Assembly: GCA_900540855.1 (NCBI GenBank)
Contig: UQHK01000002.1
Coordinates: 62,001-126,000, forward strand
Direction of reading: 5' to 3'
From: an uncultured Collinsella sp.
GTDB taxonomy: Bacteria; Actinomycetota; Coriobacteriia; Coriobacteriales; Coriobacteriaceae
Length of the DNA stretch: 64,000 bases
Shown here: positions 1 through 8,813 of the stretch, piece by piece
Layout of the letters: each line of letters begins with the position of its first letter
Numbering within the stretch: position 1 is the stretch's first letter
Program-made: the position numbers and the translations under genes
The notes under the pieces: generated by a model
What the model was told of the DNA's origin: nothing
What the model saw: only the letters and a program-made list of their open reading frames with translations
Database searches by the model: none

Positions 1-78
1 CAGAAAAATGTTTCCGCAGGGTTAAAGCGTATCAAGCGCTCAAAAAACGTGCTTGAGCAGGCCATTGCGAACGAGCGG
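1..78. other. Intergenic edge of window
   Basis: No gene is visible. A short imperfect stem (TCAAGC ... GCTTGA around 35-57) with an A/T-rich loop lies just past the stop of the minus-strand LacI gene. It could be part of its terminator, but the stem is only 6 bp. Confidence 0.3.
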
Positions 79-1101
79 CTAGCGCGAGGTCGAAGCGCGG
101 TGTTCGATGCGGCCGGGTATCTCGATGCGCTTGGGGGCGAGCTTTGCGGCATCGCCCACCGTAGTGGTAACGATGTCGATGCGCTCGGACAGGCGCTCGA
201 CTACGCGCTCGGCAATGGTGAGGGTGTCTTGCGCGGCCGTGGTCACACCGCCAAAGAGCACGTGGTTCCAGGGGTAATCGTCAAACGTCGCAATCTTGAG
301 GCCAGCCGGCAACGAAGGTCCCGACTGCGCCAGCGCCTCGGTCAGACGCAGAAAGACCAGGCCGTTGACGGCAATGAGGCCGAGCTTTTTACCCGCATAG
401 TTACGGATAGCTCCGTCCAGGCGACTGACACCCGTGGCGCCACCGTCGGCCAGGGTGACAACCTCGCCCGCAAGACCGCGGCGCGAAAGCTCGTCGGCAA
501 AGCCCTCGGCGCGCTCGCGACGCACGGGGCTGTCATCGCTTGCCTCGGTGAGCAGGCACAGGCGCTCGCTGCCAGCAGCGGCCAAGGCGTCTACCAGGCC
601 GGCAACCAGCTCGCGGTTGTTAGAGGTCACCAGATCGACACCGCCGGCGGCAACATCGCGGTCGAGCAGCACAACAGGCAGGCGTCCCGCGGCTGCGACG
701 ATTGCCTCGTCGTTGCCGCCACAGGTGTTGACGACGAGGCCGTCCACGCCGGCATCGATAAGTCTAGTGAGCGACTCTGCTTCCTTGGCGGGGTCATTGC
801 CGCTAATGGCCGTCAGAAGCGAGCAGCCGCGCGCGGCGGCACTGGCGGAAAGGCCCTCGAGCACGGCGCTCGAGAACGGGTTGCCAATGTCGGCCAGGAT
901 CACGCCGATGAGATTGGTGCGCGAGCTGCGCAGATTGCGCGCGGCGGCACGCGGGCGATAGCCGGTGCGTTCGATAACCGCTGCGATGCGGGCGCGGGTC
1001 TCCTCGGTCATCTGCCCGGGGCGGTTATTGAGGTAGCGCGAAACCGTGGCCGGGCTCACGCCCGCCTCGGCGGCAATGTCCTTGATTCTCATCTGCGCCA
1101 T
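79..1101 (-). CDS. LacI-family transcriptional regulator
   Basis: A 340-residue LacI/GalR-type repressor that should bind an operator dyad and release it on binding a sugar-like ligand. The N-terminal helix-turn-helix is clear (KDIAAEAGVSPATVSRYL, then LNNRPGQM), followed by the family hinge region and a periplasmic-binding-protein-like domain (LIGVILADIGNPF, then VDGLVVNTCGGND). I chose the ATG at 1101, which puts MAQMRIKDI at the N-terminus and has a GGGGTG ribosome site just upstream; the longer open frame to 1191 adds residues with no family match. No sugar operon lies beside it in the window, so its target and ligand are unknown. Confidence 0.88.
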   Translation of the reverse strand: MAQMRIKDIAAEAGVSPATVSRYLNNRPGQMTEETRARIAAVIERTGYRPRAAARNLRSSRTNLIGVILADIGNPFSSAVLEGLSASAAARGCSLLTAISGNDPAKEAESLTRLIDAGVDGLVVNTCGGNDEAIVAAAGRLPVVLLDRDVAAGGVDLVTSNNRELVAGLVDALAAAGSERLCLLTEASDDSPVRRERAEGFADELSRRGLAGEVVTLADGGATGVSRLDGAIRNYAGKKLGLIAVNGLVFLRLTEALAQSGPSLPAGLKIATFDDYPWNHVLFGGVTTAAQDTLTIAERVVERLSERIDIVTTTVGDAAKLAPKRIEIPGRIEHRASTSR

Positions 1102-1224
1102 AGCGCACCCCGTTTCCCCATTGTCGGCAGTCTGAGCCATTTTAGGCATTTTTAATAATCTCGCTTGCAAAACGCTGTAGGTGAGCAGCATCGTTTTTGC
1201 GTCTCGAGCAGATGCGGTGATGGG

Positions 1225-1917
1225 CTAGATAGACGAGTCTTTGGACAGCTCGAAATAGTCGGGATGCAAGGCGATAACCGGGCCCTGCTCCTCGGGCATC
1301 AGGTGCAAGTGCGTCTCTGCCAGGTAGCTCGCCGTGTCGGTATCGCCCCTCTTAATGGCCTCGAGAATCCGACGATGTTGTCGACGAATCGGCTCCCAAT
1401 CCAGATCCTGCGACACCATACGCAACCAGTTGTATCGCTCAAAATGCGTGTTGACGCTCTTCATCCAATCCCACAACATATGGCGGCCAGCAATCTCAAA
1501 ACACGTCTCATGGAACAGGTTGTCCAGGTCAAAGAAACGACGCGTTTCGCTATGGTCGAGCGACTCGGACTCGGCAAGAATCTGCTCGAGCCGATGCTTT
1601 TGCTCGGGCGAAGCGGCCGAACAGCATTTTATGAGTACGCTTCTTTCGAGTTTCTCGCGCAAGAAACAGGCATTCTCGGCGTGTTCCATACTGATCTTAG
1701 AGACGTAGGTGCCGCTCTTGGGACGCGTTTCCACCAGCTCCTGCTCGCGCAGGCGCACAAAGGACTCGCGAATGGGCGTGCGCCCGATTCCCGTCTCCTT
1801 TTCCAGACCAATCGCCGAAAGGCGCGTGCCGGGCTTGAGCTCGGCATAGATGATCTTGGAGCGCAATGCGTTGTATGCCTGATCTTGCAGGCTCTGATAA
1901 TGCTGGTGCTGTTCCAT
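1225..1917 (-). CDS. GntR-family regulator with FCD domain
   Basis: About 230 residues. The N-terminal winged helix contains the GntR signature (GTRLSAIGLEKETGIGRTPI followed by RESFVRL). The C-terminal helical domain has FCD features, with histidines spaced as in metal- and acid-binding members (LFHETCFEI, THFERY, QHRRILEAI). FCD regulators usually respond to carboxylic acids. The ATG at 1917 is preferred because GAGGG lies just upstream; an in-frame ATG at 1959 would add 14 residues. The ligand and target genes cannot be told from the context. Confidence 0.85.
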   Translation of the reverse strand: MEQHQHYQSLQDQAYNALRSKIIYAELKPGTRLSAIGLEKETGIGRTPIRESFVRLREQELVETRPKSGTYVSKISMEHAENACFLREKLERSVLIKCCSAASPEQKHRLEQILAESESLDHSETRRFFDLDNLFHETCFEIAGRHMLWDWMKSVNTHFERYNWLRMVSQDLDWEPIRRQHRRILEAIKRGDTDTASYLAETHLHLMPEEQGPVIALHPDYFELSKDSSI

Positions 1918-1980
1918 AAAGCCCTCGGATGAAGCCCACGGTTTGTCGAATTTCATCACGTAATACTATCTCATCGACAC

Positions 1981-2020
1981 GCCCCAGCTCCCAATCAGTC
2001 TTTTTGGGACGGGGCTCTTT
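1981..2020. terminator. Stem-loop with possible terminator function
   Basis: GCCCC(agc)TCCCAA pairs with TTGGGA(c)GGGGC, and a short T-rich run follows on the plus strand. It separates the GntR gene from the end of the AlbA_2 gene. The T-run is on the strand without an ending gene, so termination is uncertain. Confidence 0.35.
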
Positions 2021-2024
2021 TGGA

Positions 2025-3278
2025 CTATGAGCGCTCGTATTTCGTGGCCCGCCCGGTTCCCTGCCTTACGATTGCATTCCGTTCAAGCAGAGATTCGAGT
2101 GCCGCCAACGTCCGCATGCGGCTCAGCCCCGTCTGTTTTTCAATCTCGCTTCGCGACATAATTCGCCCGCCCGACAAGGCCTTGAGAACCTGGACCTCTT
2201 CCTCGGACCCTTCAAAGGCATCGGTAACGGGCAATGTGACGGCCACCATGCCGCCGCGAACATCAAAAATTGGTTGATTGATCGAATCGCGATAGGCACG
2301 TCTAATGCGCGCAATTCCCGTACCAAATTTCTCGATGTAATCCAGCTTTAAGAAGGCCTCTGCAACGATGGGGTTTCTGAGCACGGATATCTGCCCATAC
2401 AGGTATTGTTCCGTCGTCAAACCGGCGGGCAGCGATCCGGGGGAGGTCACAACGACGCGATCATCGTACAGGGCAATTTGAACGTTCGCTCGAACGTCCC
2501 ACGTCCGATGCACTAAAGCGTTTGCAACAGCTTCGCGGAATGCCTCAAGAGGAATTCGATCGGTTTGGACGCGCTCCATCCCTTCGATACGCTCATAACG
2601 GTAGTAGCGTGCAAACATAGCCACCGCCCTGTCCGCCTGCTCAATTGCGGATACATTTGTCGCCGCCTCGCGATCCAAGATCACATCCTCGGTATCGCCA
2701 AAACGGACGCAGTCGATGCCTGGAAAATCATTCTTATCCGCTAAAATCGCCGCGGCATTGGTATAGCCATCCTTGCCGAGCAAGCGGAGCGTACGCAAGA
2801 TATCCGACGTTAGCTCGGAAATGCCGAGGTGTTCAACACACTTATGCTCGAGCGTATGAAAGCTCAAGTCCTGGCGAGCCGACGTGAGCGCGTCGAACGT
2901 TACGTTGCTGCCTTCGAGCGTCAGCCTGCCATACTCAAACCGGTCGACCTCCACCGTTGCCGAATCGTTTCGCCTGTAGGCCTTTCCCTTGCTTCGATAG
3001 GGTTTGTCCTGTCCCTCATAAACCGTAAGGATTACGGTCCCGTGTTTCTCATCGGGCTCGAGCGTGTAACGGGGAGCGGGGTCCAAGCTGTCATTAATCA
3101 TGTTCTCGATGCGGAGACACTCTGCGACCGGATCTGCAAGGCCGACAACCACGCCCTCGTCATCAACGCCAAACTCAATCTTGCCCGTCCCATAGTTTGC
3201 ATAGGCGCTCACCGTTTTAAGAAACGTCGGCGTAACGCTTTCCTTGTATTCGACTGTAGGGCTCTCTCTAACAACCAT
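2025..3278 (-). CDS. AlbA_2 (Schlafen-like) DNA-binding regulator
   Basis: A 417-residue protein of the AlbA_2 / ATP-dependent helicase-like regulator family (COG2865 type). The N-terminal AlbA_2 domain shows EYKESVTPTFLKTVSAYANY and GKIEFGVDDEGVVVG. The middle has the family segment with FREAVANALVHRTWD and SPGSLPAGLT. The C-terminus ends in a predicted winged helix (MSRSEIEKQTGLSRMRTLAAL). I chose the ATG at 3278, which has GGGGG about 9 nt upstream, over the one at 3305. Its upstream region has three copies of one dyad (see 3321-3449), which suggests autoregulation. The true function of these stand-alone proteins is poorly known. Confidence 0.75.
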   Translation of the reverse strand: MVVRESPTVEYKESVTPTFLKTVSAYANYGTGKIEFGVDDEGVVVGLADPVAECLRIENMINDSLDPAPRYTLEPDEKHGTVILTVYEGQDKPYRSKGKAYRRNDSATVEVDRFEYGRLTLEGSNVTFDALTSARQDLSFHTLEHKCVEHLGISELTSDILRTLRLLGKDGYTNAAAILADKNDFPGIDCVRFGDTEDVILDREAATNVSAIEQADRAVAMFARYYRYERIEGMERVQTDRIPLEAFREAVANALVHRTWDVRANVQIALYDDRVVVTSPGSLPAGLTTEQYLYGQISVLRNPIVAEAFLKLDYIEKFGTGIARIRRAYRDSINQPIFDVRGGMVAVTLPVTDAFEGSEEEVQVLKALSGGRIMSRSEIEKQTGLSRMRTLAALESLLERNAIVRQGTGRATKYERS

Positions 3279-3320
3279 ATGCACAACCCCCTCGTTTCGT
3301 ACCATTCATAACCGTATTAT

Positions 3321-3449
3321 AAGACGAAAACCGTTTGCGTACTGATTTATATAAGACGCAAACTGTTTTCGTCTTGATTTGCGTACGGAATTAAGACGCA
3401 TAATTTCGCTTTCGTATGGCTCAATACCGGACGCAGACTGTTTTCGTCT
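3321..3449. promoter_or_regulatory. Repeated dyad operator upstream of the AlbA_2 gene
   Basis: Three related sites occur at 3321-3340, 3353-3375 and 3430-3449. The middle one is nearly palindromic: AAGACGCAAAC, T, GTTTTCGTCTT. The first has the same motif in the opposite sense (AAGACGAAAACCGTTTGCGT), and the third differs at few positions. A further half site lies at 3393-3400. They lie directly upstream of the start at 3278, as expected for an autoregulatory operator. The binder is inferred, not shown. Confidence 0.6.
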
Positions 3450-3473
3450 GTCAATACGTCTGAAATCCAAACG

Positions 3474-3511
3474 AAAAGAGCCCCGAGCTCATATGAACTC
3501 GGGGCTCTTTG
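3474..3511. terminator. Bidirectional intrinsic terminator
   Basis: GAGCCCCGAG and CTCGGGGCTC form a strong stem, with an A-run before and a T-run after. It lies between the AlbA_2 operator region and the pseudogene. Confidence 0.7.
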
Positions 3512-3541
3512 TGCCGCACATCTATGAGAGGAGAAATTCGA

Positions 3542-3807
3542 TGTGTACGGGCGCTACCCCATGAAGCCGCCCTGGGATGGCGGCAACCTCGCCGTTACCC
3601 GTCTGATGGGTGTGCTCAAGGCATCCGTTCCCCTCTTTATCGACGTAACGGGCAAAAAAGTTCGTCGAGGAGACCATCCGCACGCACCACGGTGTGGCCG
3701 ACGCCATTGAGACGCGCAACCCCACCGCCGCTCACGATGCGATGTATCTGCACCTGGTCTACAACCGCAATATGATTGCGGAAGGCACACAAACAAAAGG
3801 CATTTAA
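3542..3807 (+). pseudogene. Remnant of a GntR/FCD regulator
   Basis: Reading +, one frame gives LMGVLKASVPLFIDVTGKK. After an A6 run at about 3650 the reading must shift frame to continue as VEETIRTHHGVADAIETR, then AHDAMYLHLVYNRNMI up to the TAA at 3805-3807. This is the C-terminal part of an FCD domain. The N-terminal winged helix and the rest of the domain are missing. So this is a truncated, frameshifted fragment. It is not a duplicate of the intact FCD gene at 1225-1917, because the residues differ. Confidence 0.7.
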
Positions 3808-3826
3808 GGCTCGACAATAATCTTTC

Positions 3827-3923
3827 TTTGATAAAACGCAGGCAGCGAGCGCTTGCGTTTTATCAAATGGTGCAATGGGGTCAGGTTTACATGCATCAAC
3901 TTAGCGCAAAGTAACCTGGCCCC
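3827..3923. repeat. Two nearby inverted repeats
   Basis: A perfect 14 bp inverted repeat (TTTGATAAAACGCA at 3827-3840 and its complement at 3854-3867) is followed by a second pair, GGGGTCAGGTTTAC at 3877-3890 and GTAACCTGGCCCC at 3911-3923. Both lie between the pseudogene and the end of the minus-strand oxidoreductase gene. They may act as terminators or be decayed repeat elements. Confidence 0.5.
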
Positions 3924-3941
3924 CATGCGCCAAGGGGTTGA

Positions 3942-5891
3942 CTAGAGTTCGCAGGCGATCTTGTAGCCATCGCCGATAGCGTCGCGGATGTTGCCGCACT
4001 TGTTGGCATCGCCCAGCACGTGGGTGGCAACACCGGCTGCAGCCAGGTCGTCAGCCAGCTTGGTATTGGGACGATAGCCCATGGCAAGCACCAGTGTATC
4101 GGCACCGGTGACGGTGTGGACCTCGCCGTCCTTCTCGTAACTGATGGTGTCCTCGGTGATCTCGGTCACCTTGGCCTCGGTCAGCACGTGAACACCCTTG
4201 GAGAGCATGCGCGTGATGAGCACCGCGCGACCGGCACCGCCCTCGTTGGCGGCAAGCGTCTTGGTCATCTCGATGACGGTGACATCGCGGTTGGCCGGCG
4301 ACAGGTCGTTGACCAGCGGGGCCAGGTAGTCGGCCGTCTCGCAACCGACGGTTCCGCCGCCGACGATGACAATCTTCTTGCCCGGGAAAGCCTTGCCGCC
4401 CAGCAGGTCATCGGCCGTCATAACTTGCTTAAAGCCCTGCATAAAGGCTGGAGCAATGGGCTCGGCGCCATAAGCCAGGACAACCTCGTAGCCCGCGTAG
4501 TCGCGCTGAATGTCCTCGGCCGAAAGCTCGGTACCAAAGACGCACGCGACGCCGGCCTCGGCCAGGCGACGATACTGATACTTGATCACGCGGGTGAGCT
4601 CCTGCTTTGCCGGCGGAACGGCCGCGATGCGCATCTCGCCGCCCGGCTCGTCCTGCTTATCCACGAGCACCACGTTGTGGCCGCGCTTGGCGGCAATATA
4701 GGCCGCCTCCATGCCCGCGGGACCGGCACCCACAACGAGCACGTTCTTGGCCTCGGCGGCAGGCTCGTAACCGGCCTCGTCGCGCTCCACGTCCGGGTTG
4801 ACGGTGCAGGAGATGCGCTTGCCAAACATGATGCCGTTCAGGCAGCGCAGGCAACCGATGCAGGGGCGGATGTCGTCGGCGTTGCCGGCAGCGGCCTTGT
4901 TGCAGAACTCGGCATCGCACAGATTGGCACGGCCCATCATGCAGATGTCGGCAGCGCCGTCCTCGATCAGCTCCTCGGCGATCCAGGCCTCGTTGATGCG
5001 GCCGACGGTGGCGACGGGAATGTTGACGTGCTTCTTAATCTCGCGCGAGCAGGCGGCGTGCGAGGCCTGCTGGGTGCCGGCGGCGGGAATCGCAGAGCCA
5101 CGCTTGATAGTGGTGCCGCCCGACACGTGAATCATGTCGACGCCGGCCTTCTCCAGGCGACGCGAGACGTAGATCATGTCGTTGAGGGTCAGACCGCCAT
5201 CGGTGTACTCGTCGCCCGAGATACGGACGTCGATGATGAAATCCTTGCCGCAGCGCTCGCGAATCTCGGCGATAACCTCGAGCAAAAAGCGCATGCGGGC
5301 GTCGAGCGAGCCACCGTACTCGTCGGTGCGCTTGTTATAGAGCGGGGTCAAAAAGCCGCCGAGCATGCCGTGGGCGTGTGCCGCATGGACCTCGACGCCA
5401 TCGACGCCGGCCTTCTGCATGCGCACGGCAGCGTCGCCAAACTGATGCGTGAGCTCGTGGATCTCGTCGATGGTGATAGGACGCGGAGCCTCGCGGGCAT
5501 AAGACGGGCCCACAAAGGACGGAGCGATCAGGCGCGGGGTGCCCGGAATGTTAAAGGCCATGTAGGCGGGGTGGAAGAGCTGCGGCATGATCTTGCAGCC
5601 GTACTCGTGGACGGCTGTGGCGAGCTTTTCCCAGCCGGGGATAAACGTGTCGTCGTAGCAGCACATGTCGCCCGGCAGATAGGTATAGGTGGGCTCGACC
5701 GTCACGACCTCGGTAATGATGAGGCCCACGCCGCCCTTGGCGCGGGCACGGTAATGATCGACCAAGTCGTCGGTCACATAGCCATGATCGGCCAGGTTGG
5801 TGGATACCGGCGGCATAAAGACGCGGTTCTTGACCTCGGTCGTACCGACCTTGATCGGGCTAAAGAGCATCGGGTAGGAGGAGGACTCCAT
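3942..5891 (-). CDS. NADH:flavin oxidoreductase / 2-enoate reductase family protein
   Basis: A 649-residue two-part flavoenzyme like 2,4-dienoyl-CoA reductase (FadH) and bile-acid BaiCD/BaiH. Residues ~1-350 form an old-yellow-enzyme FMN barrel (FSPIKVGTTEVKNRVFMPP, VEVHAAHAHGMLGGFLTP). A [4Fe-4S] cysteine cluster follows (CIGCLRC ... SCTVNPD). The C-terminal half carries a FAD/NAD(P)-binding fold (VLVVGAGPAGMEAAYIAAKR) and a second GGG nucleotide motif (IVIVGGGTVGCETADYL). The reaction would be NAD(P)H-dependent reduction of an activated C=C bond; the substrate is unknown. The ATG at 5891 follows AAAGGA; the longer frame is discarded. No acyl-CoA or bile-acid genes are adjacent. Confidence 0.85.
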   Translation of the reverse strand: MESSSYPMLFSPIKVGTTEVKNRVFMPPVSTNLADHGYVTDDLVDHYRARAKGGVGLIITEVVTVEPTYTYLPGDMCCYDDTFIPGWEKLATAVHEYGCKIMPQLFHPAYMAFNIPGTPRLIAPSFVGPSYAREAPRPITIDEIHELTHQFGDAAVRMQKAGVDGVEVHAAHAHGMLGGFLTPLYNKRTDEYGGSLDARMRFLLEVIAEIRERCGKDFIIDVRISGDEYTDGGLTLNDMIYVSRRLEKAGVDMIHVSGGTTIKRGSAIPAAGTQQASHAACSREIKKHVNIPVATVGRINEAWIAEELIEDGAADICMMGRANLCDAEFCNKAAAGNADDIRPCIGCLRCLNGIMFGKRISCTVNPDVERDEAGYEPAAEAKNVLVVGAGPAGMEAAYIAAKRGHNVVLVDKQDEPGGEMRIAAVPPAKQELTRVIKYQYRRLAEAGVACVFGTELSAEDIQRDYAGYEVVLAYGAEPIAPAFMQGFKQVMTADDLLGGKAFPGKKIVIVGGGTVGCETADYLAPLVNDLSPANRDVTVIEMTKTLAANEGGAGRAVLITRMLSKGVHVLTEAKVTEITEDTISYEKDGEVHTVTGADTLVLAMGYRPNTKLADDLAAAGVATHVLGDANKCGNIRDAIGDGYKIACEL

Positions 5892-6002
5892 GCAGGCTTC
5901 CTTTCGTTTGAGCCGCTCGGCGGCACTTGCAGACGTACCTATCGTATCAGCAACCGCCGCATTCGCACTCGCTCGCACTCCCCGCCTTCAATCCCGACCC
6001 TC

Positions 6003-6122
6003 ACAAAAAAGTTGCGGTGGAATACGGAGTAGATGAGACTTTTGACAGGCAAAACAGTCCGTATTCCACCGCAGCTGATGGGCGGGGTGGAATTGAGGGC
6101 TCAGATAGTCAGTCATGCCCTC
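6003..6122. repeat. Kdp-flanking palindromic repeat, copy A
   Basis: About 120 bp, ~87% identical by eye to copy B at 14411-14529 and in the same orientation. The core is an 18 bp inverted repeat (GTTGCGGTGGAATACGGA at 6011-6028 against 6058-6075, one mismatch). It continues with ACTGATGGGCGGGGTGG-like sequence and a shared tail to TAGTCAGTCATGCC. It lies just past the kdpC stop. Confidence 0.8.
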
Positions 6123-6139
6123 ATCCGCCACTCCCTCAC

Positions 6140-6730
6140 TTACAGCGCGCCGTCCAGCATAAGGTTCACCTTGAGCACGTTAACCGTGGGCTCGCCGAAC
6201 ACGCCGAGGAAACGGCCCTTGGTGCACGCGGCGATGATGTCGCGCACCTCGTCCTTACTTTTGCCCGTGGCCTTGGCAAGGCGCGGGACCTGGTACTCGG
6301 CGGCATCCGGAGAGATCTCCGGGTCGAGGCCGGACCCCGAACACGTCACCAGGTCGACGGGCACAGCGTCCAGATCGGCATCGGGGTTGGAGGCGCGAAT
6401 CTTCTCGACGCGCGCGTCCACAAGCTGCCGGTACTCCTCACTCGCCGGGGACAGGTTGGACGGGGCACCATACGCCACGAGCTCGCCGTCTTCGCCTTCG
6501 ACAATTGACACGTTCTGGATGCGGCCCCACATGTGGTCCTCGTCCTCGAAGTTCTGGCCGATGAGCTCGGAGCCCACAACCTTGCCGTCGACCGTAATGA
6601 GCGAACCGTTCGCCTGATACGGGAACGCAACCTGGGCGATGCCGGTCACGACGAGCGTATAGCCCAGGCCGCAGACAACGGTAAACAGCGCGAACACGCC
6701 AAGTGCGCGCGATGCAACACCTTTGAACAT
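6140..6730 (-). CDS. kdpC: Potassium-transporting ATPase subunit C
   Basis: KdpC, 196 residues, the accessory subunit of the KdpFABC K+ pump. It has one N-terminal membrane helix (LGVFALFTVVCGLGYTLVVT) and then a periplasm-facing domain with family motifs (ANGSLITVDGKVVGSELIGQ, ASNPDADLDAVPVDLVTCSG, SGLDPEISPDAAEYQVPR). The start at 6730 (MFKGVASRA) is preferred over the frame's upstream MEVC. It is the last gene of kdpFABC, 12 bp after kdpB. Confidence 0.95.
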   Translation of the reverse strand: MFKGVASRALGVFALFTVVCGLGYTLVVTGIAQVAFPYQANGSLITVDGKVVGSELIGQNFEDEDHMWGRIQNVSIVEGEDGELVAYGAPSNLSPASEEYRQLVDARVEKIRASNPDADLDAVPVDLVTCSGSGLDPEISPDAAEYQVPRLAKATGKSKDEVRDIIAACTKGRFLGVFGEPTVNVLKVNLMLDGAL

Positions 6731-6742
6731 ACAAACCTCCAC

Positions 6743-8797
6743 TTACATAATGCCGCAGAACGCGAGCAGCATGTCGATGAGCTTGATGAATACGAACGGG
6801 GCAACAATGCCGCCCAGACCCCACACGAGTAGGTTGTGGGTCAGCAGCTGTCCGGACGGGACCTCGCGGTACTTAACGCCCTTCAGCGCGGCCGGGATCA
6901 GCGCGACGATAACGAGCGCGTTATAGATGATGGCCGAAAGAACCGCGGACAGTGGGCTTGCCAGACCGAGGATGTTGAGCGCGCCAAGGCCCGGGTAGAT
7001 CGGCGAGAACAGGGCCGGGATGATAGCGAAGTACTTCGCCACGTCGTTAGCCACCGAGAAGGTCGTGAGCGAACCGCGGGTCATGAGCAGCTGCTTGCCA
7101 ATACGCACGACCTCGATGAGCTTGGTGGGGCTGGAGTCGAGGTCGACCATGTTGCCGGCCTCCTTGGCAGCCTGGGTTCCGGTGTTCATGGCCACGGCGA
7201 CGTCCGCCTGGGCGAGCGCCGGCGCGTCGTTGGTGCCGTCGCCGGTCATGGCGACCAGGTGACCCTCACGCTGGAACTCGCGGATCTTCTCGAGTTTGCC
7301 CTCGGGGGTGGCCTCGGCCAGGAAGTCGTCAACGCCGGCCTCGGCGGCGATTGCCGCGGCGGTGAGCGGATTGTCGCCCGTCACCATGATGGTCTTGATG
7401 CCCATCTTGCGCAGGTCGGCGAACTTCTCCTTAACGCCGGACTTGATGATGTCCTTGAGGTACACAACGCCCAGCACGCGGCAGTTCTTGGTCACGACCA
7501 GCGGGGTGCCGCCGGCCTTGGCGATGCGTTCGACGGCCTCGTCGCACTCCTGGGAGAACACGCCGCCGGCTGCCTCCACATAGGTGCGCACGGAATCGGC
7601 AGCGCCCTTGCGGATCTCATTGCCCTCGTAGTTCACACCGGACATGCGAGTCGCCGCGGTGAAGGGGATGAACTCCATGCCCTTATCCTCGAGTGTGCGG
7701 CCGCGCAGCCCAAACTGCTCCTTGGCGAGCACGACGATGGAACGACCCTCGGGAGTCTCGTCGGCCAGCGAGGAAAGCTGAGCGGCATCGGCCAGCTCCG
7801 CGGGATCGACGCCGTCGACCGGGATGAACTCGGCGGCTTGGCGGTTACCCAGGGTGATGGTGCCGGTCTTGTCGAGCATGAGGATGTCGACGTCGCCGGC
7901 GGCCTCGATGGCGCGGCCGGACATGGCCAGCACGTTGGCCTCGTTCAGACGGCTCATGCCGGCGATGCCGATGGCGGACAGAAGGGCGCCGATGGTAGTG
8001 GGAGCCAAGCACACGAGCAGTGCCACGAGCGTGGTCACGGCCGTGGGGTTGACCATGTCGTTAAGACCGACCGAGAAGCAGGAGTAACAATACAGGGCCA
8101 GCGTGACCAGGATAAAGACGATGGAGAGGGCCACCAGGAAGATCTCCAGACCGATCTCGTTAGGGGTCTTCTTGCGCGCGGCACCCTCGACCATCGCGAT
8201 CATCTTGTCCAGGAAGCTCTGGCCGGGCTCACTGGAGATCTTGACGATAATCCAGTCGGACAGCACCGTGGTACCGCCGGTAACGGCAGAGCGGTCGCCG
8301 CCGGCCTCGCGGACCACGGGGGCGGACTCGCCGGTGATGGCGGACTCGTCAACGGAGGCAGCGCCCTCGATGACGTCGCCGTCGCCGGGAATCTGCTCGC
8401 CGGCGCGTACGATCACCAGGTCGCCGCGCGTGAGCTCGGTGCCGGGAACGACGGTGAAGTGCTCCTTGTCCTCAACGGACTCGATGCGATGGGCCACGAC
8501 ATCCTTCTTGGCCGCACGCAGGGAATCGGCCTGAGCCTTACCGCGGCCCTCGGCAAGCGCCTCGGCGAAGTTCGAGAACAGGTCGGTGAGCCACAGGATG
8601 ACCGCGATGGCGACCACATAGTAGGTGGGCACACCCGCGTCCTGCACACCGAAGATGGAAGCGGCGGCCAGGACGGAGGTCATGACGGCTGAAAGCCACA
8701 CCAGGAACATGACCGGGTTTTGAATCTGGACGCGAGGGTCCAGCTTGGCAAACGAGTCGCGGACCGCGCGGCCCATCATGTCTTTTTGCATAGCCAT
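6743..8797 (-). CDS. kdpB: Potassium-transporting ATPase subunit B
   Basis: The P-type ATPase subunit of the Kdp pump, about 684 residues. Visible features are the phosphorylated aspartate motif DKTGTITLGN, the TGES actuator motif (DESAITGESAPV), the hinge GDGTNDAPALAQADVAVAM, and hydrophobic membrane segments. It hydrolyses ATP to drive K+ uptake through KdpA. The ATG at 8797 follows AGGAGG with a 10 nt spacer; a second ATG is 6 nt downstream. It sits 16 bp after kdpA and 12 bp before kdpC. Confidence 0.97.
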   Translation of the reverse strand: MAMQKDMMGRAVRDSFAKLDPRVQIQNPVMFLVWLSAVMTSVLAAASIFGVQDAGVPTYYVVAIAVILWLTDLFSNFAEALAEGRGKAQADSLRAAKKDVVAHRIESVEDKEHFTVVPGTELTRGDLVIVRAGEQIPGDGDVIEGAASVDESAITGESAPVVREAGGDRSAVTGGTTVLSDWIIVKISSEPGQSFLDKMIAMVEGAARKKTPNEIGLEIFLVALSIVFILVTLALYCYSCFSVGLNDMVNPTAVTTLVALLVCLAPTTIGALLSAIGIAGMSRLNEANVLAMSGRAIEAAGDVDILMLDKTGTITLGNRQAAEFIPVDGVDPAELADAAQLSSLADETPEGRSIVVLAKEQFGLRGRTLEDKGMEFIPFTAATRMSGVNYEGNEIRKGAADSVRTYVEAAGGVFSQECDEAVERIAKAGGTPLVVTKNCRVLGVVYLKDIIKSGVKEKFADLRKMGIKTIMVTGDNPLTAAAIAAEAGVDDFLAEATPEGKLEKIREFQREGHLVAMTGDGTNDAPALAQADVAVAMNTGTQAAKEAGNMVDLDSSPTKLIEVVRIGKQLLMTRGSLTTFSVANDVAKYFAIIPALFSPIYPGLGALNILGLASPLSAVLSAIIYNALVIVALIPAALKGVKYREVPSGQLLTHNLLVWGLGGIVAPFVFIKLIDMLLAFCGIM

Positions 8798-8813
8798 AAA
8801 TCTGCGTCCTCCT

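Noticed and set aside
3942..5891. A bile-acid baiCD or baiH gene
   Set aside because: The fold is the same, but no other bai genes are present and the family has many substrates.
4020..6032. Long plus-strand open frame opposite the flavin oxidoreductase
   Set aside because: It is antisense to a gene with clear motifs and its translation is low in complexity, rich in Gly, Val, Asp and His, as expected for a high-GC shadow.
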